Both the position numbers and the translations under genes were made by a program. The notes beneath the pieces were generated by a model. That model saw only the letters and a program-made list of their open reading frames with translations, was not told the DNA's origin and did no database searches. From Magnetococcales bacterium WMHbinv6 (GTDB lineage: Bacteria; Pseudomonadota; Magnetococcia; Magnetococcales; Magnetaquicoccaceae), in assembly GCA_002753135.1 (NCBI GenBank), contig PDZV01000002.1, forward strand, positions 172,634-236,633: DNA of 64,000 nucleotides. The letters are read 5' to 3'. Numbering within the stretch: position 1 is the first letter of the stretch; each line of letters starts with the position of its first letter. Of the stretch, positions 43,564 through 52,607 are shown piece by piece.

Positions 43564-45129
43564 ATGAATCATACCCTTACTTGTTTTACCCGACGACTCC
43601 ACCTTGCCCTTCTTGTCGGCCTGTTGACCATTCTGCCGGGGGAAGGCATGGCGGCCATGCAGTATCATTGGGTACAATTAATGGCCGGCAAAGCGGTGGG
43701 TGAGCGGTGGTTGCCCGATGTCTCCATCCGGGCCATTGTCGATCAAAAAGAGAACTGCCCCGCATTATACGATGGGCAACACATTAAAAAAGCAAAGGTT
43801 CTTCTTACCTTGCAGGAACGAGTCAAGCAGGGCCAACTGGCCAGCAACCCCCTGTTTGCCGAAATCAAACTCTGTGAAAAAACCATCGCCGCCGATGACA
43901 ATTTATTGCAACAATGGAGCGTCGGCTATCTGGCGAACGACAAAAATCCGACAGCCATCCGTCTGCCTAATCTGCAAGGCGGTGCTTTGCCGCTGTCGCA
44001 ACTGATCACCTCCGGCTGTACCGGTTGCCGGGACAATAAAGATCAATATTGTGCCACCACCCCGCCTGCATCCGGCAAAAGCAGCGCCAAGGCGCAACCA
44101 TGGCAGCTGGCTGCCTTGATGGCACAAGCGGCTCCAGCCTCCGAACAACTACCCCCTCTGTGGGTACATCTGGGCGATATGCGCTACTCTGGCCAAAAAG
44201 ATGGGGTTGCCGACTCCTGGAGCCACAACAAGGGCAAATTGGGCTGGAAAGAGGAGTTTTTCACCCCCTATGCCACGCTGCTGGCGCAAAGCTGGTCGGT
44301 GATTTTGCGCGGCAATCATGAAGGGTGCTTTGTCCCTGGCAACAGCTGGGATAATTCCGGTTGGCAAAATCGTGGTGAAGGTTGGCTCTACTTTTTTGGC
44401 AGCGGCACCACCACCTGTCAGAGCCTGGCGGGCCAGCAACAGGATATGCTGCCCCCCATCGCCTTCGATGCCCTCGCCTATGGCGGCAGCTTTGCGCAGC
44501 CTGTCGCCAGTCAGCAGGCCATTCGGCTGATTTTGTTGGACCGGGTGCGCACCGGCGACGGACGGGATAAAGATCCGGGAACAACCCAGGCGTTGTACAC
44601 CGCGCAAAACAGACAGGTCGCGCAACAATGGCTGCACACATTGAACCGCAACCATCCCGCCTGGCTGCTGCAGCATATTCCAAGTTATGAGCTTAATAAA
44701 AAAGGAAAAATAGAATCTTCTCTCTTTAGCAAAGCCCTGCAGGATGCCCTGTCGCCTGCAGAACTGCAGCAGGTGGCACTGCTGGTCTCGGCCCATCTGC
44801 ATCATTATGAGCTGGCCAAAGAGGATGACAAACACCCGTTGCAGGTCACCGTTGGCAATGGCGGTGTCGCCCTCTCCGGCTCTTTGGACAAACGCTGCCA
44901 GTGGTCGAACAGCGGCGATAAAAGCGCTCTGCAGGCCGTGCAGTTTGGTTTTCTCTCGGTCCGCTTTACCGTCGAAGGGGGTAGCGTCAACGCCAGCTAC
45001 CAGATGCCGCTTTTTCGCGCTGCCCCCGGATCACTGCAAGCGGACAGCCCCATGGTGTGCCCCGGCAAAAAAGAGGCTCCCGCTGTCCCAGACTGCGGCA
45101 AGGCCAGCCCCCTGCCCGCCTGCAGTTGA
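43564..45129 (+). CDS. Secreted metallophosphoesterase
   Basis: The 521-residue protein has an N-terminal hydrophobic export signal (about residues 13-30) and a calcineurin-like phosphoesterase domain. Metal-site motifs visible are HLGDMRYSG, the diagnostic LRGNHEG, LQHIPSYE and SAHLHHYEL. Several cysteines (SGCTGC; KRCQW; CGKASPLPAC near the end) suggest disulfides in the periplasm or outside. The substrate, a phosphomonoester or diester, cannot be told. The gene is convergent with radC. Confidence 0.8.
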   Translation: MNHTLTCFTRRLHLALLVGLLTILPGEGMAAMQYHWVQLMAGKAVGERWLPDVSIRAIVDQKENCPALYDGQHIKKAKVLLTLQERVKQGQLASNPLFAEIKLCEKTIAADDNLLQQWSVGYLANDKNPTAIRLPNLQGGALPLSQLITSGCTGCRDNKDQYCATTPPASGKSSAKAQPWQLAALMAQAAPASEQLPPLWVHLGDMRYSGQKDGVADSWSHNKGKLGWKEEFFTPYATLLAQSWSVILRGNHEGCFVPGNSWDNSGWQNRGEGWLYFFGSGTTTCQSLAGQQQDMLPPIAFDALAYGGSFAQPVASQQAIRLILLDRVRTGDGRDKDPGTTQALYTAQNRQVAQQWLHTLNRNHPAWLLQHIPSYELNKKGKIESSLFSKALQDALSPAELQQVALLVSAHLHHYELAKEDDKHPLQVTVGNGGVALSGSLDKRCQWSNSGDKSALQAVQFGFLSVRFTVEGGSVNASYQMPLFRAAPGSLQADSPMVCPGKKEAPAVPDCGKASPLPACS

Positions 45130-45191
45130 TGCAGCTGAGCGCCCAGCCAACACCGTTACCCGTCTGACTCTGCCGTGCCAGCCGCAGCCAC

Positions 45192-46067
45192 TCAATCAGC
45201 TGCGGCTGGCTCCGGCACCAGATGCCACTCCCCACGCATGCTCTGCGGCGCATCGGCAGGCCAGTGCGGGGAGTAGACCACCTCTGGTGCCTCCACCTCC
45301 CGCACCTGCCCTTCGCTGGCACGCATAAAGCCCGCTTCGCCGCTGCGCTGATCGCCGAGAAAACCCATGCTGGCCATGCTCAGGGTCTTTTCTCCGGCCA
45401 CAATGACATGGTCCACCAGACGTATACCAATCGGCAAGAGAATACGTTGCAACATCAAGGTCAAATTGACATCACTCTGCGAAGCCTGCAAAATGCCGGA
45501 GGGGTGGTTGTGCGCCAGAATGACATTGACCGATTTGTGCCGTAACACCGTCTCCACCACCTGCCGCGGGTGAACCAAGGCATCGGTAACCGTGCCATGG
45601 GTAATCAACGCCGGAAACAGCAGCTGACAGCGATTATCCAGACACAAAGCATAAAACACCTCTTCTGTGCGTCCGGCCATCAGCGGCAACAAAAAACGGC
45701 TGGTGCGATAGGGATCATTCAACGGCATCTTTTCCCGCGTGGCATTATCGTGCAGATAACGGCGCATCAACGGCGGAATCAACGTCAAAAAGACCGCAGC
45801 CACCTCACCAATACCCGGTACCGATGCCAAATCCCGTGCATCCGCATCCAATACCGCCGACAGACAGCCATACCTTTGCAGCAATAAGTGCGCAATCCGA
45901 TTGGTATCCTGGCGGGGCAAGGTATTGAATAACAGTAATTCTAATACCTGATGATCCTCAAACTGTTCCAGCCCCTCTTGCAGAAACCGTCGTCGTAATC
46001 GTTCCCGATGCCCGCGATGAACTGACGATAGTGTATCCATCTCCTCCATGCCATCAACAGCGCTCAA
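45192..46067 (-). CDS. radC: RadC family JAB-domain protein
   Basis: The 291-residue protein has an N-terminal helix-hairpin-helix region (VLELLLFNTLPRQDTN, LASVPGIGEV) and a C-terminal JAB/MPN domain with the metal motif HNHPSG followed by the conserved aspartate in SDVNLT. Despite the name, a DNA-repair role is not established. An extension of about 50 residues follows the usual end. The start is unclear: TTG 46067 has GGAG 8 nt upstream, while ATG codons at 46049 and 46040 are alternatives. Confidence 0.9.
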   Translation of the reverse strand: MSAVDGMEEMDTLSSVHRGHRERLRRRFLQEGLEQFEDHQVLELLLFNTLPRQDTNRIAHLLLQRYGCLSAVLDADARDLASVPGIGEVAAVFLTLIPPLMRRYLHDNATREKMPLNDPYRTSRFLLPLMAGRTEEVFYALCLDNRCQLLFPALITHGTVTDALVHPRQVVETVLRHKSVNVILAHNHPSGILQASQSDVNLTLMLQRILLPIGIRLVDHVIVAGEKTLSMASMGFLGDQRSGEAGFMRASEGQVREVEAPEVVYSPHWPADAPQSMRGEWHLVPEPAAAD

Positions 46068-46319
46068 TGAGTGGTCTCCGCGCCAGGTGATCCTGTGTGC
46101 GTTTGTTATCTACTCTGAAGATTATTAAACCATTTTCTGCGCAAAAGGCGAAGTTGTTTATCTGCGCATCAATCGTTAATCATTTCATTACAAAAAGAAA
46201 ATCAATGGGCAACAATCCGACAGCCCAGTGGTTGGAACACCCTTGATCTGCCCTATATATACAATAAAAGAAATTGTCGGTTATTTTTGACGCGATATGA
46301 CAGCCATGGGAAGGTTGTT

Positions 46320-46456
46320 GCTGTTGCTGCACAACAGCGCAGCAACAGCTTGCAGCCATTGGGCGCGCTGCGCCGATGCGAAGGGCGCAGCGGCTTATTG
46401 TGAAGGGCGCGCCAAAGGCAACAGATAAAAGATGAATTCCCAGGGCTCTGCCCTGG
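46320..46456. repeat. Three perfect hairpins in tandem between rpe and radC
   Basis: Within 137 bases there are three exact inverted repeats: GCTGTTGCTG/CAGCAACAGC (46320-46349, loop 10), GCTGCGCC/GGCGCAGC (46367-46391, loop 9) and CCAGGGC-TCT-GCCCTGG (46440-46456). The rest of this 416-base gap holds no gene. The last hairpin may end rpe transcription, since a short T-run follows on the minus strand; together they look like an intergenic palindromic repeat cluster or structured leader of radC. Confidence 0.6.
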
Positions 46457-46483
46457 ACCCGCAATTGTTTTTTTCGGGAGGGG

Positions 46484-47152
46484 TCAGCCGGAGACGGCTT
46501 GTTCGGCTGTTTGGCGGAGTTTTTGGATAATGGCCGTATAATCCGGCTGGGAAAAGACCGCCGAACCGGCAACAAAAACATCGGCCCCGGCTGCCGCAGC
46601 AGCGGCAATATTGTCGACTTTGATGCCGCCATCCACCTCCAGTTCGATGGCCAGACCGCGTGCTTGCATCTGCTCACGCAGGGTGCGAATTTTTGGCAAG
46701 AGATAGGGAATGAACGATTGTCCACCAAAACCGGGATTGACACTCATCAACACCACCCGGTCCAGCAATGGCAACAGCTCCTGAATGCTCTGCAACGGCG
46801 TGGCCGGATTAAGGGCCAGACCGGCCTGACAGCCCAACTCACGAATATAATGGATGGCCCGGTCCAGATGGTGTGTTGCCTCGACGTGGATGGTGATACT
46901 GCTGGCTCCCGCCTTGGCAAAATCGGCCAGATAGGGTTCCACCGGTTCGATCATCAAATGGAGATCCAACGGACGACACGCCACCCGGTGAATGGCCTCG
47001 ACCACCAAAGGACCGATGGTCAGATTGGGTACAAAGTGGCCATCCATGACATCGATATGGATATAATCGGCACCGGCCTCTTCCACGGCACGCACCTCTT
47101 CACCCAAACGGGCAAAATCGGCGGAGAGAATACTGGGGGCAATTTTGATCAT
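46484..47152 (-). CDS. rpe: Ribulose-phosphate 3-epimerase
   Basis: The 222-residue enzyme interconverts ribulose-5- and xylulose-5-phosphate. Motifs: IAPSILSADFARLGEEV, HIDVMDGHFVPNLTIG with the metal-binding residues, DLHLMIEPV, MSVNPGFGGQSF and the phosphate-binding EVDGGIKVDN. The start ATG at 47152 shares one base with the htpX stop (TGATG), so the two are coupled. Confidence 0.96.
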   Translation of the reverse strand: MIKIAPSILSADFARLGEEVRAVEEAGADYIHIDVMDGHFVPNLTIGPLVVEAIHRVACRPLDLHLMIEPVEPYLADFAKAGASSITIHVEATHHLDRAIHYIRELGCQAGLALNPATPLQSIQELLPLLDRVVLMSVNPGFGGQSFIPYLLPKIRTLREQMQARGLAIELEVDGGIKVDNIAAAAAAGADVFVAGSAVFSQPDYTAIIQKLRQTAEQAVSG

Positions 47153-47994
47153 CAGCGGTTTACCATCGCCTGCAAACGTTGAATGCGCTCCGCCATCGGT
47201 GGATGGGTGGAAAAAAGACCGGCGAGAAATCCCGCCGACAACGGGTTGACAATAAAGAGATGGCTGGTTGCCGGATGGGCTGCCGCTCCCTCCAGGGGGA
47301 TGGCCTGGCTGCCCTGTTCCAGTTTGTGCAGGGCCGAGGCCAGCCAGAGCGGATTGCCACACAAACGCCCACCCAGTTCATCGGCACCATACTCACGGGA
47401 ACGGGAGATGGCCATCTGGATCAACATGGCCGCCAGCGGGGCCAACAAAGCCATCAACAAACCACCCATACCGCCCCCCTCTTCCCGCTCTCGATCGGAG
47501 GATTGGAACAGCGAACCAAACTGGGCCAGCATGGTCACCGCCCCGGCCAGCGAGGCGGTAATGGTGCTGATCAGAATATCCCGGTTGTAGACATGGCCCA
47601 TCTCATGGGCCATCACCCCGGCCAACTCTTCACGGCTTAACAGACGCAGGATACCGGTGGTGGCCGCCACCGCTGCATGGGCCGGATCACGACCGGTGGC
47701 AAAGGCGTTGGGTGACGGATCATCGATGATATAGACCCGGGGCATCGGCAAATTGGCCCGCCGCGCCAATTCCTGCACGATGCCGTAATAGTCGGGCATC
47801 TGTTGCGGATCAATCTCCTGGGCGTTGAACAGGCGCAGCACCGCCTGATCGGAGTTCCAGTAGGCCCAAAAATTCATGCCGACCGCCAACAACAAGGCCA
47901 GCATCATCCCTTCCCGACCACCCAGCGCCTGCCCGACCAGGGCGAACAGGGCGGTCAAACCGGCCAACAAGACAAAGACACGCAGATCATTCAT
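47152..47994 (-). CDS. htpX: Membrane zinc metalloprotease HtpX
   Basis: The 280-residue protein has two N-terminal membrane helices (about residues 4-50), the zinc motif [11 protein letters not shown] (HEMGH near 130-134), two further hydrophobic helices (about 145-195) and the third zinc ligand in the [10 protein letters not shown] stretch. HtpX degrades misfolded membrane proteins together with FtsH. It is translationally coupled to rpe downstream. Confidence 0.95.
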   Translation of the reverse strand: MNDLRVFVLLAGLTALFALVGQALGGREGMMLALLLAVGMNFWAYWNSDQAVLRLFNAQEIDPQQMPDYYGIVQELARRANLPMPRVYIIDDPSPNAFATGRDPAHAAVAATTGILRLLSREELAGVMAHEMGHVYNRDILISTITASLAGAVTMLAQFGSLFQSSDREREEGGGMGGLLMALLAPLAAMLIQMAISRSREYGADELGGRLCGNPLWLASALHKLEQGSQAIPLEGAAAHPATSHLFIVNPLSAGFLAGLFSTHPPMAERIQRLQAMVNR

Positions 47995-48061
47995 CTTTCA
48001 CTCTCCTTGCCAACGGCAGGCACTATAGCATGAACAGGCCTGCACTTTCCGACATCGTGCA

Positions 48062-48730
48062 TCAACCGCATTTGGAGTAGCCACACTCCAGGCAGGTATC
48101 GCAACCATCCAGGCGCATGACCGCCATCTGGCTGCATTTCGGACACAAACTGCCGTTGCTGACCCCCCCCTCCTGGGCCTGTTGCCGTTTGGCCATCAAC
48201 TCTTCAGAGACCTCCGGCGGATGCAGAATGCCGATATTGGTCAAGTGGCGTTCCAGACACTCACCGATTTCCGCCACCAGGCTGGGCATATATTTGCCGC
48301 CCGGTTTGAAATAGCCACCACGGGGATCAAAGACCGAACGCAACTCTTCCACCAGAAAAGTGGCATCCCCGGCATGGCGGAACACGGCGGAAATGACCCG
48401 CGTGAGGGCCACAATCCAGGCGAAGTTCTCCATATTCTTCGAGTTGATGAACATCTCGAAGGGACGTCGCTTGCCGTTGACCACAATATCGTTGATGGTC
48501 ACATACAGGGCGTGTTCGGAAAGAGGCGTCTTGATCTTATAGGTAGCACCGGTCAATTCACCGGGCCGTTTCATCAACGGCTGCATGTGAATGACATTGC
48601 TCTCCTCCTCCCGGCCCCCGCTACGACCGCTCCCCTTCTTGTTCTCTTTGACCGCTGCCGTCGCCGCCGGTTCCACGCTTTCCGAGACCACTTCATAGGC
48701 GACAATTTTTTCTTCTATGCGCACCGCCAT
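48062..48730 (-). CDS. TSCPD-domain subunit of class II ribonucleotide reductase (NrdJb)
   Basis: The 222-residue protein has a TSCPD domain (about residues 55-170; TYKIKTPLSEHALYVTIND, RVISAVFRHAG) and a C-terminal zinc ribbon with CPKC and CLECGYSKCG. It ends in CxxCG-type cysteines like the redox tail of ribonucleotide reductases. In organisms with split NrdJ this small subunit recharges the catalytic subunit; the latter is encoded immediately upstream. ATG 48730 is preceded by GGGAGGAG. Confidence 0.85.
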   Translation of the reverse strand: MAVRIEEKIVAYEVVSESVEPAATAAVKENKKGSGRSGGREEESNVIHMQPLMKRPGELTGATYKIKTPLSEHALYVTINDIVVNGKRRPFEMFINSKNMENFAWIVALTRVISAVFRHAGDATFLVEELRSVFDPRGGYFKPGGKYMPSLVAEIGECLERHLTNIGILHPPEVSEELMAKRQQAQEGGVSNGSLCPKCSQMAVMRLDGCDTCLECGYSKCG

Positions 48731-48796
48731 CCTGTTTTCTCCTCCCCTGTGGCTTTGTCGTGGCCATGCCTGGCTCAATCTGTCGGCAACAGCCGC

Positions 48797-50920
48797 TTAC
48801 AGACGGCCATAATATCCCTCTTTCAACGCATCATACAGATTGGCTGCCGTATGCCGTTCGCCATCATATTCCACCTCTTCATTGCCTTTCAACAAGACTG
48901 TTTCGCCGTTGGCCAGGGTAAAGCGATAGGTGGTGGCTGCCAGATCTTCCTGCTTGACCAGAACCCCTTGAAAGGCTTCCGGATTGAAGCGAAAGGTGGT
49001 GCATCCTTTCAGCCCCTGTTCGTAGGCGTAGAGATAGATCTCCTTGAAGGCATCATAGGGATAATCGCTGGGCACATTGATTGTTTTGGAGATGGAGGAG
49101 TCAACCCATTTTTGCACCGCTGCCTGAATATCCACATGGGCCCGCGGGTGGATGGTGTTGGCATCGACAAAACAGGCGGGCAGACGGTTGCGCTCCTCTT
49201 CAGCATAAGGGTCCGCATCCGGATTGACCAGAGTGCGGTAGGCCAGCAACTCAAAGGAGAGAACATCGACCTTCTCTTTGGTTTTGCGTCCGGCGCGAAT
49301 GATGTTTCGGCTGTATTTGTGCGAAAAGCTCGGTTCGATACCGTTGGAGGCGTTATTGGCCAGCGACAGGGCAATGGTACCGGTCGGCGCAATGGAGGTG
49401 TGATGGGTAAAACGACACCCCCGTTCGGCAATCTGTTCACGCAATTCTGCCGGAAATTGTGCCAGATAGTGGCTGTAGCGGGCCAACAGCACCTTGCCCG
49501 GCAGCTGGTCACCCACCCGCCAGCCGTCAGCCGCCAAGGCCGGGCGTTGTGCCAGCATGGCCTCATTCAGGGTAAAAAGCTGCTCCATGATCGGGGCCGG
49601 CCCCTTTTCTGCGGCCAACGCCATACCCACCTGCCAACCGGCCAGGGCCATGTCGTGGGCCACCCGTCCGGCAAACTGCACCGAATCGGCATCGCCGTAA
49701 CGCATGTTGAGCATGGTCATCGCCGAACCCAAGCCGAGAAAACCCATGCCATGACGGCGTTTATGCAGAATCTCCTCCATCTGTTCCGGCAGCGGCAGAC
49801 CACTGATTTCCACCACATTGTCCAGCATGCGGGTAAATACACGTACTACCTCATCAAAGGTGGCCCAATCGAAGGCCGCCTGCGGGGTAAAGGCGTTGCT
49901 GACAAAGCGGGTCAGGTTGATCGATCCCAACAAACAGGCCCCATGTGGCGGCAACGGCTGTTCACCACAGGGGTTGGTGGCCCGCACCACCTCACAGAAC
50001 CAGTTGTTGTTCATCGCATTGACCTTGTCGATCAGAATGAACCCCGGTTCCGCATAGTCATAGTTGGAACTCATGATCAAATCCCACAGCCGCTGGGCCG
50101 GAATGCGTTTATAGACCCGGCAGGCCACTTCATTGCGTTCGTTGCAGAGATACCCTGCCGTGACCGGCCAGGGGCGGTAGACAATTGTGGTGTTCGGATC
50201 GGCCAACTCCTGGCGGTTGGCGGGAAAAACCAGCTCCCACTCCCGGTTTTCCTTGACTGCCTGCATGAACGGTTCGCTGATCAGGCAAGAGAGGTTGAAC
50301 TGCCGCAGGCGGCCATTTTCCCGCTTGGCACGGATAAAATCGACAATATCGGGATGGGCAATATCAAAGGTGGCCATCTGCGCCCCACGGCGTCCGCCTG
50401 CCGAGGAGATGGTGCGGCACATGGAGTCAAAAATATCCATAAAAGAGAGCGGCCCGGAGGTGCTGGCCCCGGCCCCGGCCACCATGGCCCCTTTGGGCCG
50501 CAGGGTGGAAAATTCATAGCCGATGCCGCAACCGGCCTTCAGGGTCAAGCCTGCCTCGCGCACCATGTCGAGAATGTCGACCATCGAATCGCGCACCGTC
50601 CCCGAGACGGTGCAGTTGATGGTGGAGGTGGCCGGTTTGTGGGCCTGTGCCCCGGCATTGGAGATAATGCGCCCCGCCGGAATGGCACCATGGCGCAGGG
50701 CCCAGAAAAACCGCTCTTCCCACTCGCTCCGCCGTTCCGCTTTTTCCACCTCGGCCAGGGCACGGGCCACCCGACGATAGGTATCATCAACGCTGCCATC
50801 CACAGGGGTGCCGTCGTTGCGTTTCAAACGATATTTGCTGTCCCAGACATCCCAGGAGGCCGATTGCAAACCCTCCTCTTCCATGGAATGGGTGACGATT
50901 TGATGGGCATGCACAGCCAT
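48797..50920 (-). CDS. nrdJ: Adenosylcobalamin-dependent ribonucleotide reductase, catalytic subunit (NrdJa)
   Basis: The 707-residue enzyme makes deoxyribonucleotides with a cobalamin-derived radical, independent of oxygen. Motifs: GAGASTSGPLSFMDIFDSMCRTISSAG-type loop (quoted core: GPLSFMDIFDSM), QFNLSCLISEPF, NPCGEQPLPPHGACLLGS with an active-site cysteine, and APTGTIALSLANNASNGIEPSF. The redox-tail cysteines are absent from this chain and present in the TSCPD protein next door. No B12 riboswitch is visible before the gene. ATG 50920 has AGGAGAG upstream. Confidence 0.95.
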   Translation of the reverse strand: MAVHAHQIVTHSMEEEGLQSASWDVWDSKYRLKRNDGTPVDGSVDDTYRRVARALAEVEKAERRSEWEERFFWALRHGAIPAGRIISNAGAQAHKPATSTINCTVSGTVRDSMVDILDMVREAGLTLKAGCGIGYEFSTLRPKGAMVAGAGASTSGPLSFMDIFDSMCRTISSAGGRRGAQMATFDIAHPDIVDFIRAKRENGRLRQFNLSCLISEPFMQAVKENREWELVFPANRQELADPNTTIVYRPWPVTAGYLCNERNEVACRVYKRIPAQRLWDLIMSSNYDYAEPGFILIDKVNAMNNNWFCEVVRATNPCGEQPLPPHGACLLGSINLTRFVSNAFTPQAAFDWATFDEVVRVFTRMLDNVVEISGLPLPEQMEEILHKRRHGMGFLGLGSAMTMLNMRYGDADSVQFAGRVAHDMALAGWQVGMALAAEKGPAPIMEQLFTLNEAMLAQRPALAADGWRVGDQLPGKVLLARYSHYLAQFPAELREQIAERGCRFTHHTSIAPTGTIALSLANNASNGIEPSFSHKYSRNIIRAGRKTKEKVDVLSFELLAYRTLVNPDADPYAEEERNRLPACFVDANTIHPRAHVDIQAAVQKWVDSSISKTINVPSDYPYDAFKEIYLYAYEQGLKGCTTFRFNPEAFQGVLVKQEDLAATTYRFTLANGETVLLKGNEEVEYDGERHTAANLYDALKEGYYGRL

Positions 50921-51161
50921 GGACAAACTCTCCTGCGAGCGGATCAGGGTAGCGAGAACGATTCTTGGGTGCTACTTATAACACACTACGTGCGCAGGGG
51001 ACATGGAAAAAAAAGAATCTTATTTCAATGCTTTTCACTGTTTTTTATCGGAGGCTGCAAAACGACCTTGACCTGGGACCACCACCTGGTACAGGCTAAC
51101 GATACCATGGCGCAACGTGCCATTTCTGACTTTCAATCACATCAACTGGGAGATTTGTCTC

Positions 51162-51566
51162 ATGGATACCGCTCCTCATTATGCCGTGGTCACAGCGGCA
51201 CCGGCTGCCTTCGACGCCACGGTCGAGGCCTTGAAAGCAGCCTTGGCTGCGCAAGGATTCGGCATCATGTGCGAAATTGATGTTTCCGGCACCCTCAAGA
51301 AAAAACTGGATGCCGATACCCCACGGACCCTCATTCTGGGGGCCTGCAATCCCCATCTGGCCTTGCGGGCTGTGACGGCGGCACCCGATATTGCCACGCT
51401 GTTGCCGTGCAATGTGGTGGTGCGTCAGCAGGGGGAACAGGTGGAAATTGCCATGGTCAATCCGGTGATGATGGCCATGCTCATCCGTCATCCCGAGGTG
51501 GATGCCGTGGCCACAGAGGCCGACCAACGTTTGCGCGCCGCCATCAATGCTGTCATCAACGGCTGA
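51162..51566 (+). CDS. DUF302 family protein
   Basis: The 134-residue soluble protein fits DUF302: AAFDATVEALKAALAAQGFGIM, then EIDVSGTLKKKL, TLILGACNPHLALRAV and LLPCNVVVRQQGEQVEIA. Function is unknown; relatives occur in many bacteria, often near metal or redox genes. ATG 51162 follows GGGAG by about 10 nt. It is convergent with the PstS-like gene. Confidence 0.9.
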   Translation: MDTAPHYAVVTAAPAAFDATVEALKAALAAQGFGIMCEIDVSGTLKKKLDADTPRTLILGACNPHLALRAVTAAPDIATLLPCNVVVRQQGEQVEIAMVNPVMMAMLIRHPEVDAVATEADQRLRAAINAVING

Positions 51567-51686
51567 TCACCGTTTGCCAGCACACGACAGCGCCCAACCG
51601 CCCGATCTGTTCCCTGCGGCCTGATGAAGGCCAACCAAAACAGGCAACCCGTACTGCCAGGGTTGCCTGTCGGCTGGAGGAAAAGG

Positions 51687-52607
51687 CTAAAACTGCTCTT
51701 TGACGACAGCCCCCTTGTTGCCTTTGGGAACCGGAATGAAACCAGCCTTCTGCAGCATCTCCTGCCCGTTGGCTGCCAAAATCCAGTTCAGATATTTTTT
51801 CACCGGTTCACTGGGTTCACCCAGCGTCACCAGGTAGAGGTTGCGCGACAACGGATACCGTTTTTCCATGGCATAGGCTGGTGTTGGCGGCACGCAGGGC
51901 CCTTTGCCTTTGCTCAGACAGAGCGTTTTCACCGCCGAGGTGACAAATCCCATCCCGACATAGCCGATGGCACACGGATCTTTTGCCACCCGCCGCACCA
52001 TGGCCGACGAACTTTCTGCCCGTTCCAACTGATGATGAAAATGACGGCCCCGGCCTATCACCTCCTCGCGAAACTCAAAATAGGTGCCGGAGTTGTTTTT
52101 GCGCCCGATACGCATAATCAACTGCTCGCTGCAGCCAGCAACCTGCACGCCCAAATCACTCCAGCGTTCGATCTCCCCATCGCGGACATAAATTTCTGCC
52201 AGTTGCTGCAAGGAGAGACCGTGCAGCGGATTATCCGGATGAACAATGATCGACATGGCATCCATGCCCACCAGGTGCAACATCGGTTGCTGACCGGAAC
52301 GGTTGACGATCTGCTTGACCTCGTGCTGGCGCAGGGCACGACTGGTCGCGGCAATCTCCACATGACCGTTGATCAAAGCGGCAATGCCGTTGCCGGAACC
52401 TCCACCGCTCGCCTCCACGGCAACATTGGGAGTAATTGCCTGGTAACGCGCCGCCCAACTGCTGACAATCGGCAGCAGGGTATCCGATCCTTTGCTGCGA
52501 ATAATTTCCTCGGCAGACTCCGAAGGTTGCTGACGCCCCTCCATGGCCAGGCCGTACAAAACGATCCAGAGACCGCATATCACACGCAACCATATTTGTC
52601 TGTTCAA
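51687..52607 (-). CDS. PstS-like phosphate-binding protein
   Basis: The 306-residue exported protein has a hydrophobic N-terminus (RQIWLRVICGLWIVLYGLA) and a PstS fold: RSKGSDTLLPIV, EASGGGSGNGIAALINGHVEIAATSR and RKNNSGTYFEF, which together make the phosphate site. It lacks pst transport genes nearby. The probable start is TTG 52607, overlapping the stop of the SMC-like ATPase gene, so it is the last gene of that operon. It could sense phosphate for the operon or be a general high-affinity binder. Confidence 0.85.
   Translation of the reverse strand: MNRQIWLRVICGLWIVLYGLAMEGRQQPSESAEEIIRSKGSDTLLPIVSSWAARYQAITPNVAVEASGGGSGNGIAALINGHVEIAATSRALRQHEVKQIVNRSGQQPMLHLVGMDAMSIIVHPDNPLHGLSLQQLAEIYVRDGEIERWSDLGVQVAGCSEQLIMRIGRKNNSGTYFEFREEVIGRGRHFHHQLERAESSSAMVRRVAKDPCAIGYVGMGFVTSAVKTLCLSKGKGPCVPPTPAYAMEKRYPLSRNLYLVTLGEPSEPVKKYLNWILAANGQEMLQKAGFIPVPKGNKGAVVKEQF

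Noticed and set aside
46180..46743. Minus-strand open frame running from rpe into the hairpin cluster
   Set aside because: It overlaps rpe in another frame and reads through the inverted repeats; composition is not protein-like.
50927..51160. Cobalamin riboswitch upstream of nrdJ
   Set aside because: The gap is short and lacks the conserved B12-box sequence and the expected long structured region.
48182..51280. Plus-strand open frame of over 1000 codons
   Set aside because: It is entirely antisense to the ribonucleotide reductase genes and arises from their codon bias.
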